From: Acheta domesticus
Taxonomy: Eukaryota > Arthropoda > Insecta > Orthoptera > Gryllidae
Length of the DNA: 64,000 nucleotides
Assembly: GCA_031308135.1 (NCBI GenBank)
Contig: JAHLJT010003656.1
Location: forward strand, 74,636,698-74,700,697
Direction of reading: 5' to 3'
Part shown: positions 22,807-34,232 of the stretch, in pieces
Numbering within the stretch: the first letter of the stretch is position 1
Layout of the letters: the number at the start of each line of letters is the position of its first letter
Position numbers and translations under genes: made by a program
The notes under the pieces: generated by a model
What the model was told of the DNA's origin: nothing
What the model saw: only the letters and a program-made list of their open reading frames with translations
Database searches by the model: none

Positions 22807-23269
22807 GCACTATATTCGTTCACCTTTTTCATTGCTACTGTTTTCAAGAATCAAATCTTCCTTCTCATTACCTCAGCATCTTTATATTCTCTTCCGTTTC
22901 TCTTTCTGTTACCTACTAGATAGCCAAGTCTTCATTTTCGCTGCCTCTGACATCGTTATTACCTTTTTCATCCGCCACGCCTTTATCCCCACTACTTTGC
23001 CACTTTCTCTATCCGCATCACTCCCGACATATTCACTGTCATCGAAATCGCAACCACCACTGCCATTCCAACCACCTTGTAACCTCTACATTACAATCAC
23101 CTTTGCCATCCCAACAACCTTTTCCCTCCCTGCCATACTTGCCATCCACGTCATCTCCCCATTTCCGCTGTCCCTACAATTCTCAGCGTCTCTAACATTT
23201 TCACTACCTCTACCATTCCATTGGCCATCCCCGCTATTTCTCCGTTCCTGTCATTTCTGCCATTGCACT
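22807..23269. other. Pyrimidine-rich low-complexity DNA
   Basis: C/T-rich sequence with loose CCATTCC and CAACC repetition that grades into the 18-bp array. No gene recognised. Confidence 0.45.
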
Positions 23270-23495
23270 GCTTCATCCCGCCATTTTTCACATCCCCGCT
23301 ATTTCTACAATTCCCGCTACTTTTACAATCCGCGCCATTTCTACAATCCCCGCTATTTCTACAACCCCCACCATTTCTACAATCTCCGCCATTCACAATC
23401 CCTGCCATTTCTACAATCCCTTCCATTTCTACAGTCTCCGCCATTTGAACAGTCTCCGTCATTTGAACAATCGACGTAATTTCTCCAATCCCCCC
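23270..23495. repeat. 18-bp minisatellite
   Basis: About 11 tandem copies of an 18-bp unit, CCATTTCTACAATCCCCG and variants, ending in CCATTTGAACAGTCTCCG copies. The period is a multiple of three, so the frame through it stays open and encodes six-residue repeats, which I do not regard as a gene. Confidence 0.85.
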
Positions 23496-23639
23496 CCCCA
23501 GAGGTCGTATCCGTCTACCATCACGCCTACCACTCTTTGCCATCCTGGTCACCCCACCAACCGCATCATTTGCAACATCTCTCATCTCGGTTTCTCTTCG
23601 CCGCTGCACTTGCTACCTTCGCACCCTCTATACCCCCCT

Positions 23640-24180
23640 CTTACCTCCCGCTCCCGCGCCGTTCAACCAGACCGCCACCTCCCCCACACCCGTCCCCTCG
23701 CCTCCCCGCCACCTGCGGTCGCTCGTCCCGCGCCCGCCTCCGGGGCTTCCCCGGAAGAAGACTGCCGCTGCAGAGGCTTCCGGCGACGTCCAATCTCTCT
23801 AGGCATTAAAAGCAGCCAATAAACTACATGGGCACCCCCCTCCCCTCCAGCGACCTCTCGGCCGCAACGGAGTTCAGAACCGCCACCGCTCGCCGCTTCG
23901 CATAACGCCGCGCCGTAATCTGATCCATAAGACGCCCCTATAAAGGTATTACAGAGCCAGATATAGCGCGAAAGTGCTGATATTTGAATAAGGCTGAGCG
24001 CGCCCGTTTTATACGGGGATTTATTAGCCATATCTCTGCCGCGCGCTTTCTTCGCCGCGAGTGGCCGGGCACCTTCACGGGCTCTCCCGGCGGTGCGCGC
24101 CCAAGCCGATCAGGATGCCGGGGCGACCGCGGCGGTGGGACATGCGGGGCGCCGCTACATCCCGAGTGCGGCGCCGTCAC
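23640..24180. other. CpG-dense block
   Basis: Two CpG-dense stretches, about 23640-23780 and 24045-24180, surround less extreme sequence. The second contains unique-looking GC-rich DNA with no repetition by eye, one of the better candidates here for a promoter CpG island. No exon can be assigned on either side. Confidence 0.35.
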
Positions 24181-25022
24181 TGAATTTTGGATTATGTGTA
24201 TTTATCATTATTATATTTTTCACGTGGAAATTCGGTTCAAACCTTACGGAAGAAAGACACGTAAAACTTGTAAACTATATTATAATAGATTGTAATATAT
24301 TATGGAGTATATTGTAAAATATATTTTTTCTACTCCCGTTGTATAATGCTGTCATTGGATGACTGAAACCAGTTGCGTAATGATAGCCATTTCGATACCG
24401 TTTTCATATGAAACAGATTCTTGACCAATCACAGAGACGCTTATACACCAAGTATTAGCACTTCATTAATCATTGAGAATCGTTGCAGTAAATGTTTCTT
24501 TCGAGTGTGTATGTTAAAGTTGCATTTACTATTATATTATGCTTCTCAATTTTAATTTCTTTTATTAGTATTAAATTTTACGTGGAATAATATTTAAAAT
24601 AAATAGGAACATAATTTCACTTTGATCCTATTTGACTAGCGCAGTGGTAGTTATTACAGAGAACATTTGAGTGACGTTAAGATCTGAACGCAAGTCATTT
24701 TGTGTTATTTGCTGCTGCCGTATGGTTGTCCCTAAAAAACCGCCCAATTCTTTAGTCTAAAATATTTAGTGAATGGTAGTTCTTTCTAGTGGTGTTGAAG
24801 TTTCCAGAAATGAGAGAAAATGCGAAAATGGTGACGTCGGAATATTATTGCCGCAACTTTTGTAGTTCTTCGCAGGCGCTCTGGTAAAACAAAGCCAGCT
24901 GCAGTTGTAGGGAAGAGAGGTGTTCACTAGGTGGCCTTGGCTGAATCTTGCATGTCGACTGCCACGACATGCAGTGGAAAAGTTTAACTTATAAAGTTAC
25001 CATAAGTCGTTCACAAAGTATC
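24181..25022. other. AT-rich stretch, no gene recognised
   Basis: AT-rich with TATAT and AATATA runs. No credible gene or RNA. Confidence 0.5.
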
Positions 25023-25147
25023 GTATGAAACTCGATGTATGGGTATTAATACACTCGTGTGAAGTTTACGATACTCGCTCGTTCCTCGCTCGTATCGTAA
25101 TTTCACACTCGTGTATTAATACCATCATTACATCATCGTTTCATAAT
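25023..25147. repeat. Fold-back repeat, ~55-bp arms
   Basis: Imperfect inverted repeat. ATGAAACTCGATG at the left pairs with CATCGTTTCAT at the right, and GGTATTAATACA pairs with TGTATTAATACC, with a short CGTTCCT-type centre near 25083. Arms carry a few indels. It may be a small fold-back transposon remnant or a hairpin-forming sequence. Confidence 0.7.
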
Positions 25148-26539
25148 GTACTATCAAAATACATTGTACAATATGTTATTATAATGTATTGTAAAATATA
25201 TTATAATTCATTTAGTTCATGTACAAGTTTGCTGACCCTTCTCTGACACAAGCAACAGTTATTTTGTAATTTTCTTCTTGTTTTTGTAATATTATTTTTG
25301 TATCTTTACATTAGACTAACATTAAGATCTTTTATGTAATTTAGGGTTATAATTATGACTACTTGTAAGAAGTTGTATAGTGAAACTTCTTGAACACGAA
25401 CTTCGCTCTTTCAAGGGTGTGCTAAGAACTCCTTTATTGTAACTAATTATGTTATGTTTATTGCTAGTAATAAATATATTATTATATACTAAAAGAAAGT
25501 ATAATCTTGAGTAAAGTCATTAATAGAACAGAAGTACCTATCTAAGCAAATTACAGTCTGGAAATATCTGCCAACGCGGGGACAAAATCGCGACGTACAG
25601 AAGAGTTGGACGTTCATGAGCGTTGCAACTTGACAAGTCGTGAAATTAAAAATTCTGCTTTTCATAAACATATTAATAACTTAATTTACCCATCGATACC
25701 ATACTGTACTAATTACTTCTACGTCGTGTGTTAATACTTTGTTGTAGGTATGACACAGTGGATTAAAAAAATATGATAAGATACTACCGGTTTAATTTTC
25801 TAACCAGTCCATTTATTTTAAACTTCATATTTTAATTTGTACTTCGAAATATTCTATCGTCAATGTAACTATGAAACTGAAATTGTACCATTACCTACTG
25901 CCTTTCAAATATGGATACGCAAGCATAGCAGTTTTCAAGTATGTACTTTCCTAGAATGGTATTTGAAGTCAAAGATGAAATGTACTTAGATTGATGATCA
26001 CACGTTTTGCGTTCAAAATGGAACAAATTGAGCACTCTGGAGTATTTGTAAAATTATTAAACACATTCCAATCCTTTCCCGGTTTCCATTCGCCATTGCT
26101 GTTCATCACAGCTCCTCTCTTTTTCAACTCTTCCTCTTTCTGGGAAGTTTGCAATTTTCGAGACATTGTTTTGGTTATACGTAGGTACCCTACAAAACCC
26201 TGAGTCATATAATGCCACATACTACAGTATCGTATAATACATTTCCTCCTTTTCATAACATTTAACAACTGACAGTTTACCATTATAATATATTAATGAT
26301 CTGTTGATGAAACTCTAATATCATAGGAAGAGTGAAATGCAAGACTGTCTTGGGTGGATGAAATATCCCGCCATTTCCACTCCCATGTGGAATTACACTC
26401 CATTCGCGGAAGCAGGGTCCCGTCGGGGGGATCTCATCTGTTTGAAAGTGCCTCTCGTATTAGACAAGCGTCTTGTTTTCAACTTCCTCGCCCGTCGAAT
26501 TTCGCGCTTGCAGCACGAGAAAGTGGGCCAGTGGATTAG
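25148..26539. other. AT-rich stretch, no gene recognised
   Basis: AT-rich with runs of TATTA. A minus-strand frame of 104 codons at 25969-26283 has no recognisable domain. No RNA gene seen. Confidence 0.45.
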
Positions 26540-27044
26540 CAGTAACAGGTAAAGGGGGAATTCGACGCCCAACGACGCCGCGACGCCGCGGGGACGGGAG
26601 CGGGGGCGGGGGCGGGGCGGCGGAGCGGACGAAAGCGAGCGCGGGCGGCGGCAGCGGCGCCGGCGCCGGGGAAGAAACAATTGGAATCGGCGAAAGCGCC
26701 GACGACGCCACCGTCGCCGCGGGAGGGGGGGGAAACAATTGAAAAGCGTCGGGAGCAAACTTTTGTCGGCGGCGGTGGCGGCGGAGGGGGATGAGGAAGG
26801 GAGGAAGGGAGGAGGGGAGGAGGGGTGGAGGGGAGGAGGGGCGAACGCCATCCGCAGGGGTTCCCCGGGGCCTCGGCGAGAACTTGGGCCCGTGTAACAA
26901 GGACGCCGCCGCTGCCGTCGCCCCGCGCCGTCTGCCTGCGTGGAATTGTCGCTCGGGGGAGCGTGGGACACGAAGGGGCGGCGCACCTGTCCCGAACGCC
27001 GCCCCTCCCCCACCGCCACGCCGCCTGCACACCGCCCATGGTGC
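26540..27044. other. CpG-dense GC-rich block
   Basis: Dense CpG with GACGCCGCGACGCCGCGG, (GCGGGG)n and (GGAGG)n runs. Long minus-strand frames of 208 and 336 codons are low complexity (Arg, Pro, Ser) and mutually overlapping, so none is credible. It could be a CpG island, but I see no associated exon. Confidence 0.4.
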
Positions 27045-27595
27045 TCCCAACGTTCCCGTCACCGCCGTCGCCATTCCCCTCGATTTTCCCACCGCATCTG
27101 CGGACGCCGCCGCTTCTACACGTACAACGTTTTCGCTACGCCTTTCCTGACTATCCTTCCCTTCTCTGGTCGCCATCGATATCTTCGGAAGCTCACATCC
27201 CCCTCTTCTCTCCCCGACAACCTCCATCCCACGTTCCCGTCGCCGCCCTCGATTTCCCACCGCCTCTGTGGACGCCGCCCGCTTTGCCACGCACAACGTT
27301 TTCGCTGACCCGAGGCCTACGTCGTCCCCGACTATCCTATCCTTCCCGCTCTTCCCACCATCGATATCCTCGCAGCTCACATTCCCTCTTCTCTCTCTCC
27401 GACCACGTTCCCGCCGCCACCCTCGATTTCCCACCGTCTCTGCGGACGCCGCCGCTTCTACCATGCACAACGTTTTTCGCTACGCCCTTCCTATCTTCCC
27501 TGCTCTGGTCGCCATCCGATATCTTCGCAGCTCACATTCCCTCTTCTCTCTCCGACAACCTCCATCCACTTCGACAGACTTTCTACTTCGACCGT
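27045..27595. repeat. ~172-bp tandem repeat, three copies
   Basis: A pyrimidine-rich unit recurs at about 27077, 27248 and 27421, marked by CCTCGATTTCCCACCG, GCGGACGCCGCCGCTTCTAC, CACAACGTTTTCGCT and ATATCTTCG.AGCTCACAT. Copies differ by indels and substitutions, the middle one carrying an extra segment. Confidence 0.75.
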
Positions 27596-28060
27596 CAACC
27601 TGAATAGCATCCGGACATCCTATATTCCCTACAAAAACCTCCATTCGGCAGTTTCTGTCCCCTACGGACAGCTTCCATCATCTCCGACGCCCTCCTTCCC
27701 TTCTGACTACCTTCTTTCCCTCCAACGACCTTCTTCCCTTCCGTCGTCCTCCTTCCCATCCGGAGACTTCTCTCCCCTCCGACGACCTCCATCTCCTCTG
27801 ACAACCTATACCCCTGACAACCTCATCCCCTTTAATAACCTCCAGCCTCCCTTTAGTCACCATCCCAGCTACAACCTCTATTCCCTCTTACAACCTTAAT
27901 CTCCTCCAACCTCCACCCCCGAACAACCTCAATTCTCTTCAACCTCACTTTCCAACGACAACCTCAAATGCCTACGACAACCTCAATTCCCCCATGGCAA
28001 CCTCAGTTCCCTACGGGAATCTTTCTTTCTCTCAAATAAACATCCATTCCCTCTGAAAAT
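27596..28060. repeat. Degenerate CCTCCATTCCC short-unit repeat
   Basis: Loose repetition of TCCGACAACCTCCATTCCCT-like units, about 20-24 bp, continuing the pyrimidine-rich block. Strongly diverged. Confidence 0.55.
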
Positions 28061-28470
28061 TGTCGTCTTATTCCGCAATGTTTCGTCCCACCGACAACCG
28101 CCTTTGTCCACATCGCCATCCTGAACAACAACCTCCTTCCCCAGTAATCCCAACATCCCCCCTCGATCTCCATTCCCTCCGACAACATCTGTTCTTTCCG
28201 TCAACCTCCATCAACCATTGGGCCCGCCGCATCCTCAACATTCCCGCAGTTCAACTCAGCCGCCCACACCCAGGAGTTGCCGTCAAGCGCTTCCACTATT
28301 TCCACGCCTCTCCTACCGTCCACGATTTCATCGCTTCTGCCCGCCATCTTCCCTACTACTGCCGCAGCCACGCTCCCTCACCTACCGCCCACACCACCCT
28401 CATGCCCGCGTCTAACCTCGACCTCGTTCCCAACGACCCGACACATGGCGCTGCTTGCGGCAATCGCATC
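28061..28470. other. Pyrimidine-rich unassigned stretch
   Basis: C/T-rich, with a plus-strand frame of 216 codons (28060-28710) that runs through low-complexity sequence and into the fold-back element. No domain is recognisable, so I do not call it a gene. Confidence 0.4.
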
Positions 28471-28710
28471 CTATACTTCGGTTTTTCTTTCTTGGCGCAT
28501 GGTGGGGGGTTATCAAAATCGAATATCTCACGGTATTTCGCGTCGTTCTCCGTTTGTGCCGTAAGGAGTCGCATGATCGCCAGCATTGCTCGATACAGTC
28601 GCGATCATGCGACTCCTAGCAGCACAACCGAGAACGACATGAAATACCGTGAGATCTTCCATTTTATTGACAAACACCCCGTGCGCCAAGAAAGAAAAAC
28701 CGAAGTATAG
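28471..28710. mobile_element. Fold-back element with ~110-bp arms
   Basis: Near-palindrome centred near 28591. CTATACTTCGG at 28471 pairs with CCGAAGTATAG ending at 28710. Inside, TTTTTCTTTCTTGGCGCA, CTCACGGTATTTC, CGTTCTC and GGAGTCGCATGATCGC pair with their complements on the right. The loop is about 20 bp. TA dinucleotides at the ends (C-TA-TACTTCGG) would suit a Tc1/mariner-type miniature element, but the target duplication is not certain. Confidence 0.85.
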
Positions 28711-29869
28711 CTCACTGGTTTCTCACGCAAGGCGCACCAGGGTTAGCAACGCCGCGTACAAGAGCGACGGGTAGTGGAAAGCCGATTTCCAGGGGCACTA
28801 AAAGAAAAATGCGATGTTGTTGTGCCTGGTAACGTGCGATAAAGTCCTTCATGCGCTGTTAACCTTCTCTCCACTATCTTTGTGGGTTTTGGTAATAATT
28901 TTGTCCCGTTCCGCAACCCAAAAATATTATGAATTTAACAATGAAATAGGGTATGGTTTGTTTGAAATGGGAAGTTTATATATGTATGGAAATAATAAGT
29001 CGAGTGAAGGCTGTTTTAGTACTATGATTTACAAAACAATTTCAAAAACGCTGTTCCATATGTCATAATTAATAGGTAATAACATCCTCCTGCTGGAGAA
29101 AAATTCGCAAAAAAATAATTTAAATCGTATGGTGTATTTGTTTGATAAATTCGTAATTATATATAATCTTATATAAGCTGTATTACCGATAGTTTTATTA
29201 TTACTACTATTATTATTAAGTAAATATCTGTAGGGTCCAAATGACAGATGTATTCACATAGTTTCTATTTTACTCGGTCCTTTAATTTCTTGACTTCCTT
29301 TTCGCAATTTTCAGTACAGTTTTCTACTTTTCCACTATTCGATGCAGTTCATTTTTAAACATTTCTCTTTTGCACACGTTTTAGGTACTTCTCCACTGGT
29401 ACATTTCAGAACTTCATAGAAATGTTGTTTCTGTATTATTTCATTATTTATTTAACTTTTATTATTTCTTATTGATTTGGATTGAGTAGCTCTCTATGAG
29501 AATCTGGAGGGAAAGTTATGCCTTTTTTGAAAAATAGGGAGCATATAATTACAGTACGGTGAAGAAGGAAAGACTACAATGTTAATTTTGGGCGTTGGAA
29601 GAAACCTGAGTGATAATCGTACGTGAGCTATTGATGTGTGTATACATATGATGTGTGCAAAAGTAGATGTGTAGATGTAGATGTTTTTTCTGAACAGTAG
29701 GAGGCTGTAATAAATCAAATTATATGATTTTGGCTCGTCATTACTAACATTCGCAAGAGGCACAAGCTAAATTTAAAATTGTGATGCTACAACATAACAT
29801 ATTTTTTTCGCATTATTTGTAATGTATACGTAATGTTTTAATATTACAACTTGTACCCGACAAATTTTT
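28711..29869. other. AT-rich stretch, no gene recognised
   Basis: AT-rich sequence with no supported gene, RNA or repeat. Confidence 0.5.
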
Positions 29870-30250
29870 CAGCCATCTCGTGAAAAATCCCTTCTAGAAA
29901 AGAAGGGCAGAAAATTCGCATTTCCAATTTTCGACATTTAAGTTTAAGTGCAAAATTGAATCTGTGCCATTTTGATAAGCGTGCCTTGATTTGAACAACA
30001 AATTTAAAACAAATGTTGGAAAAAAAATTGTAAATTGTTCTCAAGTAAATTACCTCAAGTACTGAGATATCCGTTTCAAATTCGCAGAGAAGCAAGCTCA
30101 ATGAGATCGAGGAATATCCATTTTGGAGAAAAGTCTGTGAACGGTTTAAATGTTAGTATGCTCTCGAAAATACTGTTTAATTTTTTTTTTCGTAACTCTC
30201 AAAACTGTGTATTTCGGTCAATATCTCAGCATCGAATTTTTGCTGTAATA
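29870..30250 (+). repeat. Third copy of the ~300-bp AT-rich family
   Basis: Shares with 7020-7110 the ordered blocks TGCCAT.TT.ATAAG.GT and AAATTTAAA..AAA.GTTGGA, in the same orientation. Diverged single copy, possibly with part of a second unit (TCTCGAAAATACTG near 30160). Confidence 0.45.
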
Positions 30251-30892
30251 TAACAGACTCACAAGAAAGGAAAACCACATATTTCAACAATATTTGTTGG
30301 ATATTGTGTAATGTTATGAACATAACATGTAAATGATTAATATCTTAAATTAATTTGCTTCAATTTTTTTTTAAAGTGGTATAGTAGCATAAAGTTGCCC
30401 CTGCACTCTGAGAGGTTTGTTTCCTGGCAGACGCACTGCGAGGGCCGGATGCGCCAGAAGAGCAGCCGCGCAGAGCCGTGGCAGGCGGGTGGAGGGGGGG
30501 GGGCAGTCGTGACAGCACACGACCGCTGCCTGCTTCAACCACGGGCACTGCGTCGAGCCGCCGCGCCGCGTCGCGCGCTGGCGCAGACGAACGGCACCGC
30601 GAGCAGGGCTGCTGCACGGTGGGATGGCACAGTTGGATTGATTCAGGAACGGATCTAGCTGATCATTTTGGAAGGGGCCATCATAGAGTTTTGTTAAATA
30701 ATATACATGTGTTATTATATTGTATATTGTTGTTGTAGAGTATATATGATATTATACAATATTCTTTTTGAAATAATGACATTATTTTAACATAAATAAA
30801 TATTTAAATCAATTTTACCAAATAAAGCAGGTAACAAACAAAAACTCTAGGCTTTTTGTGGCGGGGGAAGGCATACCCCTCTGGATCCGCCA
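30251..30892. other. AT-rich DNA with a small GC-rich patch
   Basis: A CpG-dense patch lies at about 30425-30615. The rest is AT-rich. Short frames through the patch show no domains. Confidence 0.4.
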
Positions 30893-31250
30893 CTGGATTG
30901 ATTAGTGTACCCGGGCACGTCAGTTGTTGTGATCATTAGCGTCGAACGTGTAATGCATGCTTTTATAGAGAGGTGGCGGGTGTTCTTCCCCCGCTGGATG
31001 ATGAAATCCGGCGCTGACCTATTCGTTGTCTTGCGAGATATTTCCCCATCCAGGTATACCCCACCAACGGGTCATCCTCGCACCGGGATAAGCACTAAGT
31101 TAACGATTACTCTCTTGACATGTGTAGTAGTGTAGCGCATATAGTTGCAATGTGTGTTTCTGTGTGTGTTTGAAGGAAAAAAAGGATATCATAAGAGGAA
31201 ACAAAGATCGCGCACACAGTCCATGGCCCGACAGAAGAGACGAGGAAAAT
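30893..31250 (-). mobile_element. Long tRNA-SINE, copy 3 (minus strand, 5' truncated)
   Basis: The left end GGATTGATTAGTG matches the AATC-type tail, followed by GGGCACGTCA, GATCATTAG, GAGGTGGCGGGTG, TTCCCCCGCTGGATGATGAAATCC, CCAGGTATACCCCACCA and, at about 31205, GATCGCGCACACAGTCCATGGCCC. The tRNA-like head is absent, so this copy is truncated. Confidence 0.8.
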
Positions 31251-32089
31251 GCGGAGAAGGCAGGGAAGACAGGCAAATGCGGAGTGGACGGGGAGAGACG
31301 GGATGAGAGGGAAGACTTGAGGTTCAAGAGATGTTGAGCTCAGGGAACGATGAGACGACGAGGAAGTACACATAGTTTAGAAATAACTATGAATATATAG
31401 AATGACATGGTGCGGCAGTATGAGGCACTGCGACAGTACGAGACAATTGGCAGTATGAGGCGGTACGACAGAATGCGGCGGCTTGCATCAGCGAGGAGTA
31501 GGTGACTGAGGATGACGGCATAAATTCGGGGTAGAGTACGAGGTGGTACGAGGTGCAAGAGGTGTAGCAGCGGTATGAGCGAAAGCGTTTTGCCAAGTAC
31601 GGTTTCTTTAATCAAGAACGGAAGTTAGAGGTTCAAAGGCGATCATATACCGTCCTAGTTCTAACCATACCAACTAGCGATCCGTTGTGTGTTTAGATGT
31701 CACTCCGATCAGCCTCTGGGAAACCAAAGTCTTTGGGTTCCGGGGAAAGTATGGTTGCAAAGCTGGAATTGACGGAAGGATATATATATATTATCCTGCG
31801 GCTTAATTTGATTCAACGCGAGGAACCTCATCAGACCAGGATACCGGAAGGATTGTCAGATTGAGAGCTCTTTCTTGATTTGGTGGGTAGTGGTGCATGG
31901 CCGTTCTTAGTTCGTAGATTTGTCTGCTTAATTGCTATAACGAACGACATCCTACCCTACTAACTAGTCGAAACTGGCATCTCCTGTGCAACCGGCGACC
32001 AACACTCTTCTTAGAGGGACAGGAAGTGGGGCTTTCAGCCTCAGGAAGTGAGGCAATAACAGATCTGTAACGCCCTGAGATGTTCTGGG
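31251..32089. other. Unassigned stretch with degenerate GGCAGTATGAGGC-type tandem
   Basis: Between about 31415 and 31580 a loose ~17-bp unit (GGCAGTATGAGGC, GACAGTACGAGAC) repeats. The remainder is ordinary sequence with no recognised gene. Confidence 0.45.
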
Positions 32090-33050
32090 CAGCACCCTAG
32101 GAAGAGGCTGCGCAACGAGCAGGACGCCGGTGTGGCGGGGAAAGTCGGGCTGGCGGGAGGGGGGGGCGGACGAGCTCCGGAGAGAGAGGGAGGCGCTTGC
32201 GGCGACGACGGTGGCGTGCGCGGCCGCGGACAGGACACGTCACGTCTCGCACGCCCTTCCAACCGCCCGCCCGCCCCACGCCGGGGCCACCTACGGTAAT
32301 TGGACTCCGCGCAGCGTCCGCCGCTCCCCGCGCTGCCCCTCCCCGCGCCGGGCCGCGTGCGGGCGCTCGCCCCACAAAGGGGCGCGCGGCGGTGGCGCCG
32401 CCACCTGCACGCACACGCTCGCCAACTTTACCGCCTGCGCGCACCGCGGCAAGCGAAACGACGTTAGCGCTGCCGGATCGGATCGGCGGCGGCGGGTGGC
32501 GGCGACGGCGACCACGGAGGCGGCTGTGGAAGGGACGGGGGGCGGGGCGGGGGCGATGTTGGTGGTGATGGTTGTCGCGGAGGCGGTGGCGGTAGTGGTG
32601 GCGGAGACAGCGACGGTGGCGGAGGCGGAGGCAGCGGCGACGACGGCGGGGGCGTTGGTTGTGGCGGAAAGCGCAGGCGGTCGCGGTGGCGATGGGAGGC
32701 GGCGGCTGCGGCGACGACGGCGGCGGCAGAGGCAGAGGCGGCGGCGGTGGCGGTGGCGGTGGCGGAGGGGGTGGCGGGGGGCTGGGCGGGGGTCACGTCG
32801 GCGCGCAGCGAGCCAGCGGGCGTGCGGGCCGAGCGAGCGACTACGCTGCGCAGCACGCAAAGAGCCCGCGTGGGTTGGATCGGCCCGCGTTACCTGCGCA
32901 GGAATAATATAATTCACGTCGCGGGCGTAATTCCGGGGCAGTAGGAAAACTTTTCTGACAATGCGGGCGGGCGTATCTGTCGATTCGCTCAACGTAGCAG
33001 AGGCGGTTCGATGTTGCGCTCACGCGTTATCTCTTTTGTGCTGCAGTGCG
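32090..33050. other. CpG-dense block with GGN triplet repeat
   Basis: CpG-dense DNA throughout, with a degenerate GGC/GGT/GGA triplet run at about 32490-32785. The triplet run keeps several frames open on both strands (Gly/Arg/Ala/Val or Pro/Ser/Thr low complexity). A frame of 260 codons at 32130-32912 has no domain and is rejected. The flanks, 32220-32460 and 32800-33010, look unique and could be CpG-island promoter sequence. Confidence 0.5.
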
Positions 33051-33934
33051 TGCGCCCTTCGCTTTCATTGAATTATTTCTAGACCTCTCAAAGGTTATTT
33101 AAAAGTTTCTCAAATATTATAAATATAATTATACCCAACATGCTTAGTATTGCAGGTATGGTAAAATATCGCAGGTAAAATTAACGTAAAGTAATGTAAA
33201 TTTTCAATATGAGAGTAATGAAAATATATTGGAAAAAATCTTTGAGTAAAATGTGAATGATAATCTCTCATGTAGCTACAGACAAGAGAAACTCATAGAA
33301 AGTTTGCATTGACAAAAGGGAATGTACAAATAAATGATACGATGCCACAATTGATTTATCATGTAAAAGATGAATTGTTTTATATTCAGTAAAGTTAAAA
33401 ACAATACACCCAGCAATCGTTGGACATGACATGCAACATCGTGGGAGTATTTTATGAACTTTATGAAATAATAAATACTGTGACTTCAAGAATGTAAAAT
33501 TGTAAAGAAGATTAAATAAATCATTTTAAATAACTATCACAAAGGAATAAACCCTTAATTTCGTTGTTTCAAATATACAATTATCGACAGATAAAATATA
33601 ATTCAAACTTCAACACTTTCAAGAAGTATATAGAGGAAATGGTTGTAACGGATGGTGATGTTTTTGTGGTCGAGCGGTCAACATAAATAAAAATAATTCC
33701 TTCGTTCTTCTCCTATATGATTTTTATTCGGCTCGTATACTTGGACTTCCGACATCGTAAGAGTAGCGAAATGTAAGAGTAGCGACAAGGGCCAGCTATT
33801 TGTTCCAAGGTCAGCCTGAAGAGGATAAGGATACGTAAATATGAAGGATCCGTTGTCTTTATTAAAAGGAATTTATACGACATCCATTTGGATCAGATAA
33901 TACCGCAAACTGCGGCGATAACTTTTAGTTATTC
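33051..33934. other. AT-rich stretch, no gene recognised
   Basis: AT-rich sequence. No supported gene, RNA or repeat. Confidence 0.5.
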
Positions 33935-34232
33935 TATGTATGTATGTATGTATGTAAGTACATTGGCACGACAGCTTTTTACGAGCTAAGCCTACCAGCG
34001 ACGTATCGGCCTTGTAGCCATGGGTTAAGGGGGTACGTGTGGTTGGCATAAAGCCATCCCTACGCCGTATCTCCGGTCCTCTTAACCTGAGAAGTGGATT
34101 TTTTCATGGTCACACAGCAACAGATAGTGGGACATTGCAAGGAAAGCGCACAGATAATTTTTGCCCCGACCGAGAATCGAACCCGTGCCGTGGAAAGCAA
34201 GCACGCAACCAACGAGCCACCGAGGGCAGATA
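33935..34232 (-). mobile_element. tRNA-derived SINE of a second family
   Basis: On the minus strand the right end starts CTCGGTGGCTCGTTGG, with an A box TGGCTCGTTGG at 34209-34219, followed 24 bp on by a B box GGGTTCGATTC at 34174-34184. An unrelated body of about 190 bp follows. It ends in a (CATA)n tail, seen as TATGTATGTATG at about 33937-33955. The head is closer to an intact tRNA than in the other family. The layout (Pol III head, unique body, short microsatellite tail) is diagnostic of a SINE. It has no second copy in this window. Confidence 0.85.

Noticed and set aside
22274..23479. 401-codon open frame and overlapping 332-codon frame
   Set aside because: Low-complexity pyrimidine-rich DNA; several frames are open at once and no domain is present.
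26460..27470. 336-codon minus-strand frame
   Set aside because: Runs through GC-rich low-complexity DNA and the ~172-bp tandem units; no domain or splice context.
32130..32912. 260-codon frame over the GGN block
   Set aside because: Gly/Arg/Ala/Val-rich output of a triplet repeat; overlapping frames of similar length on both strands.
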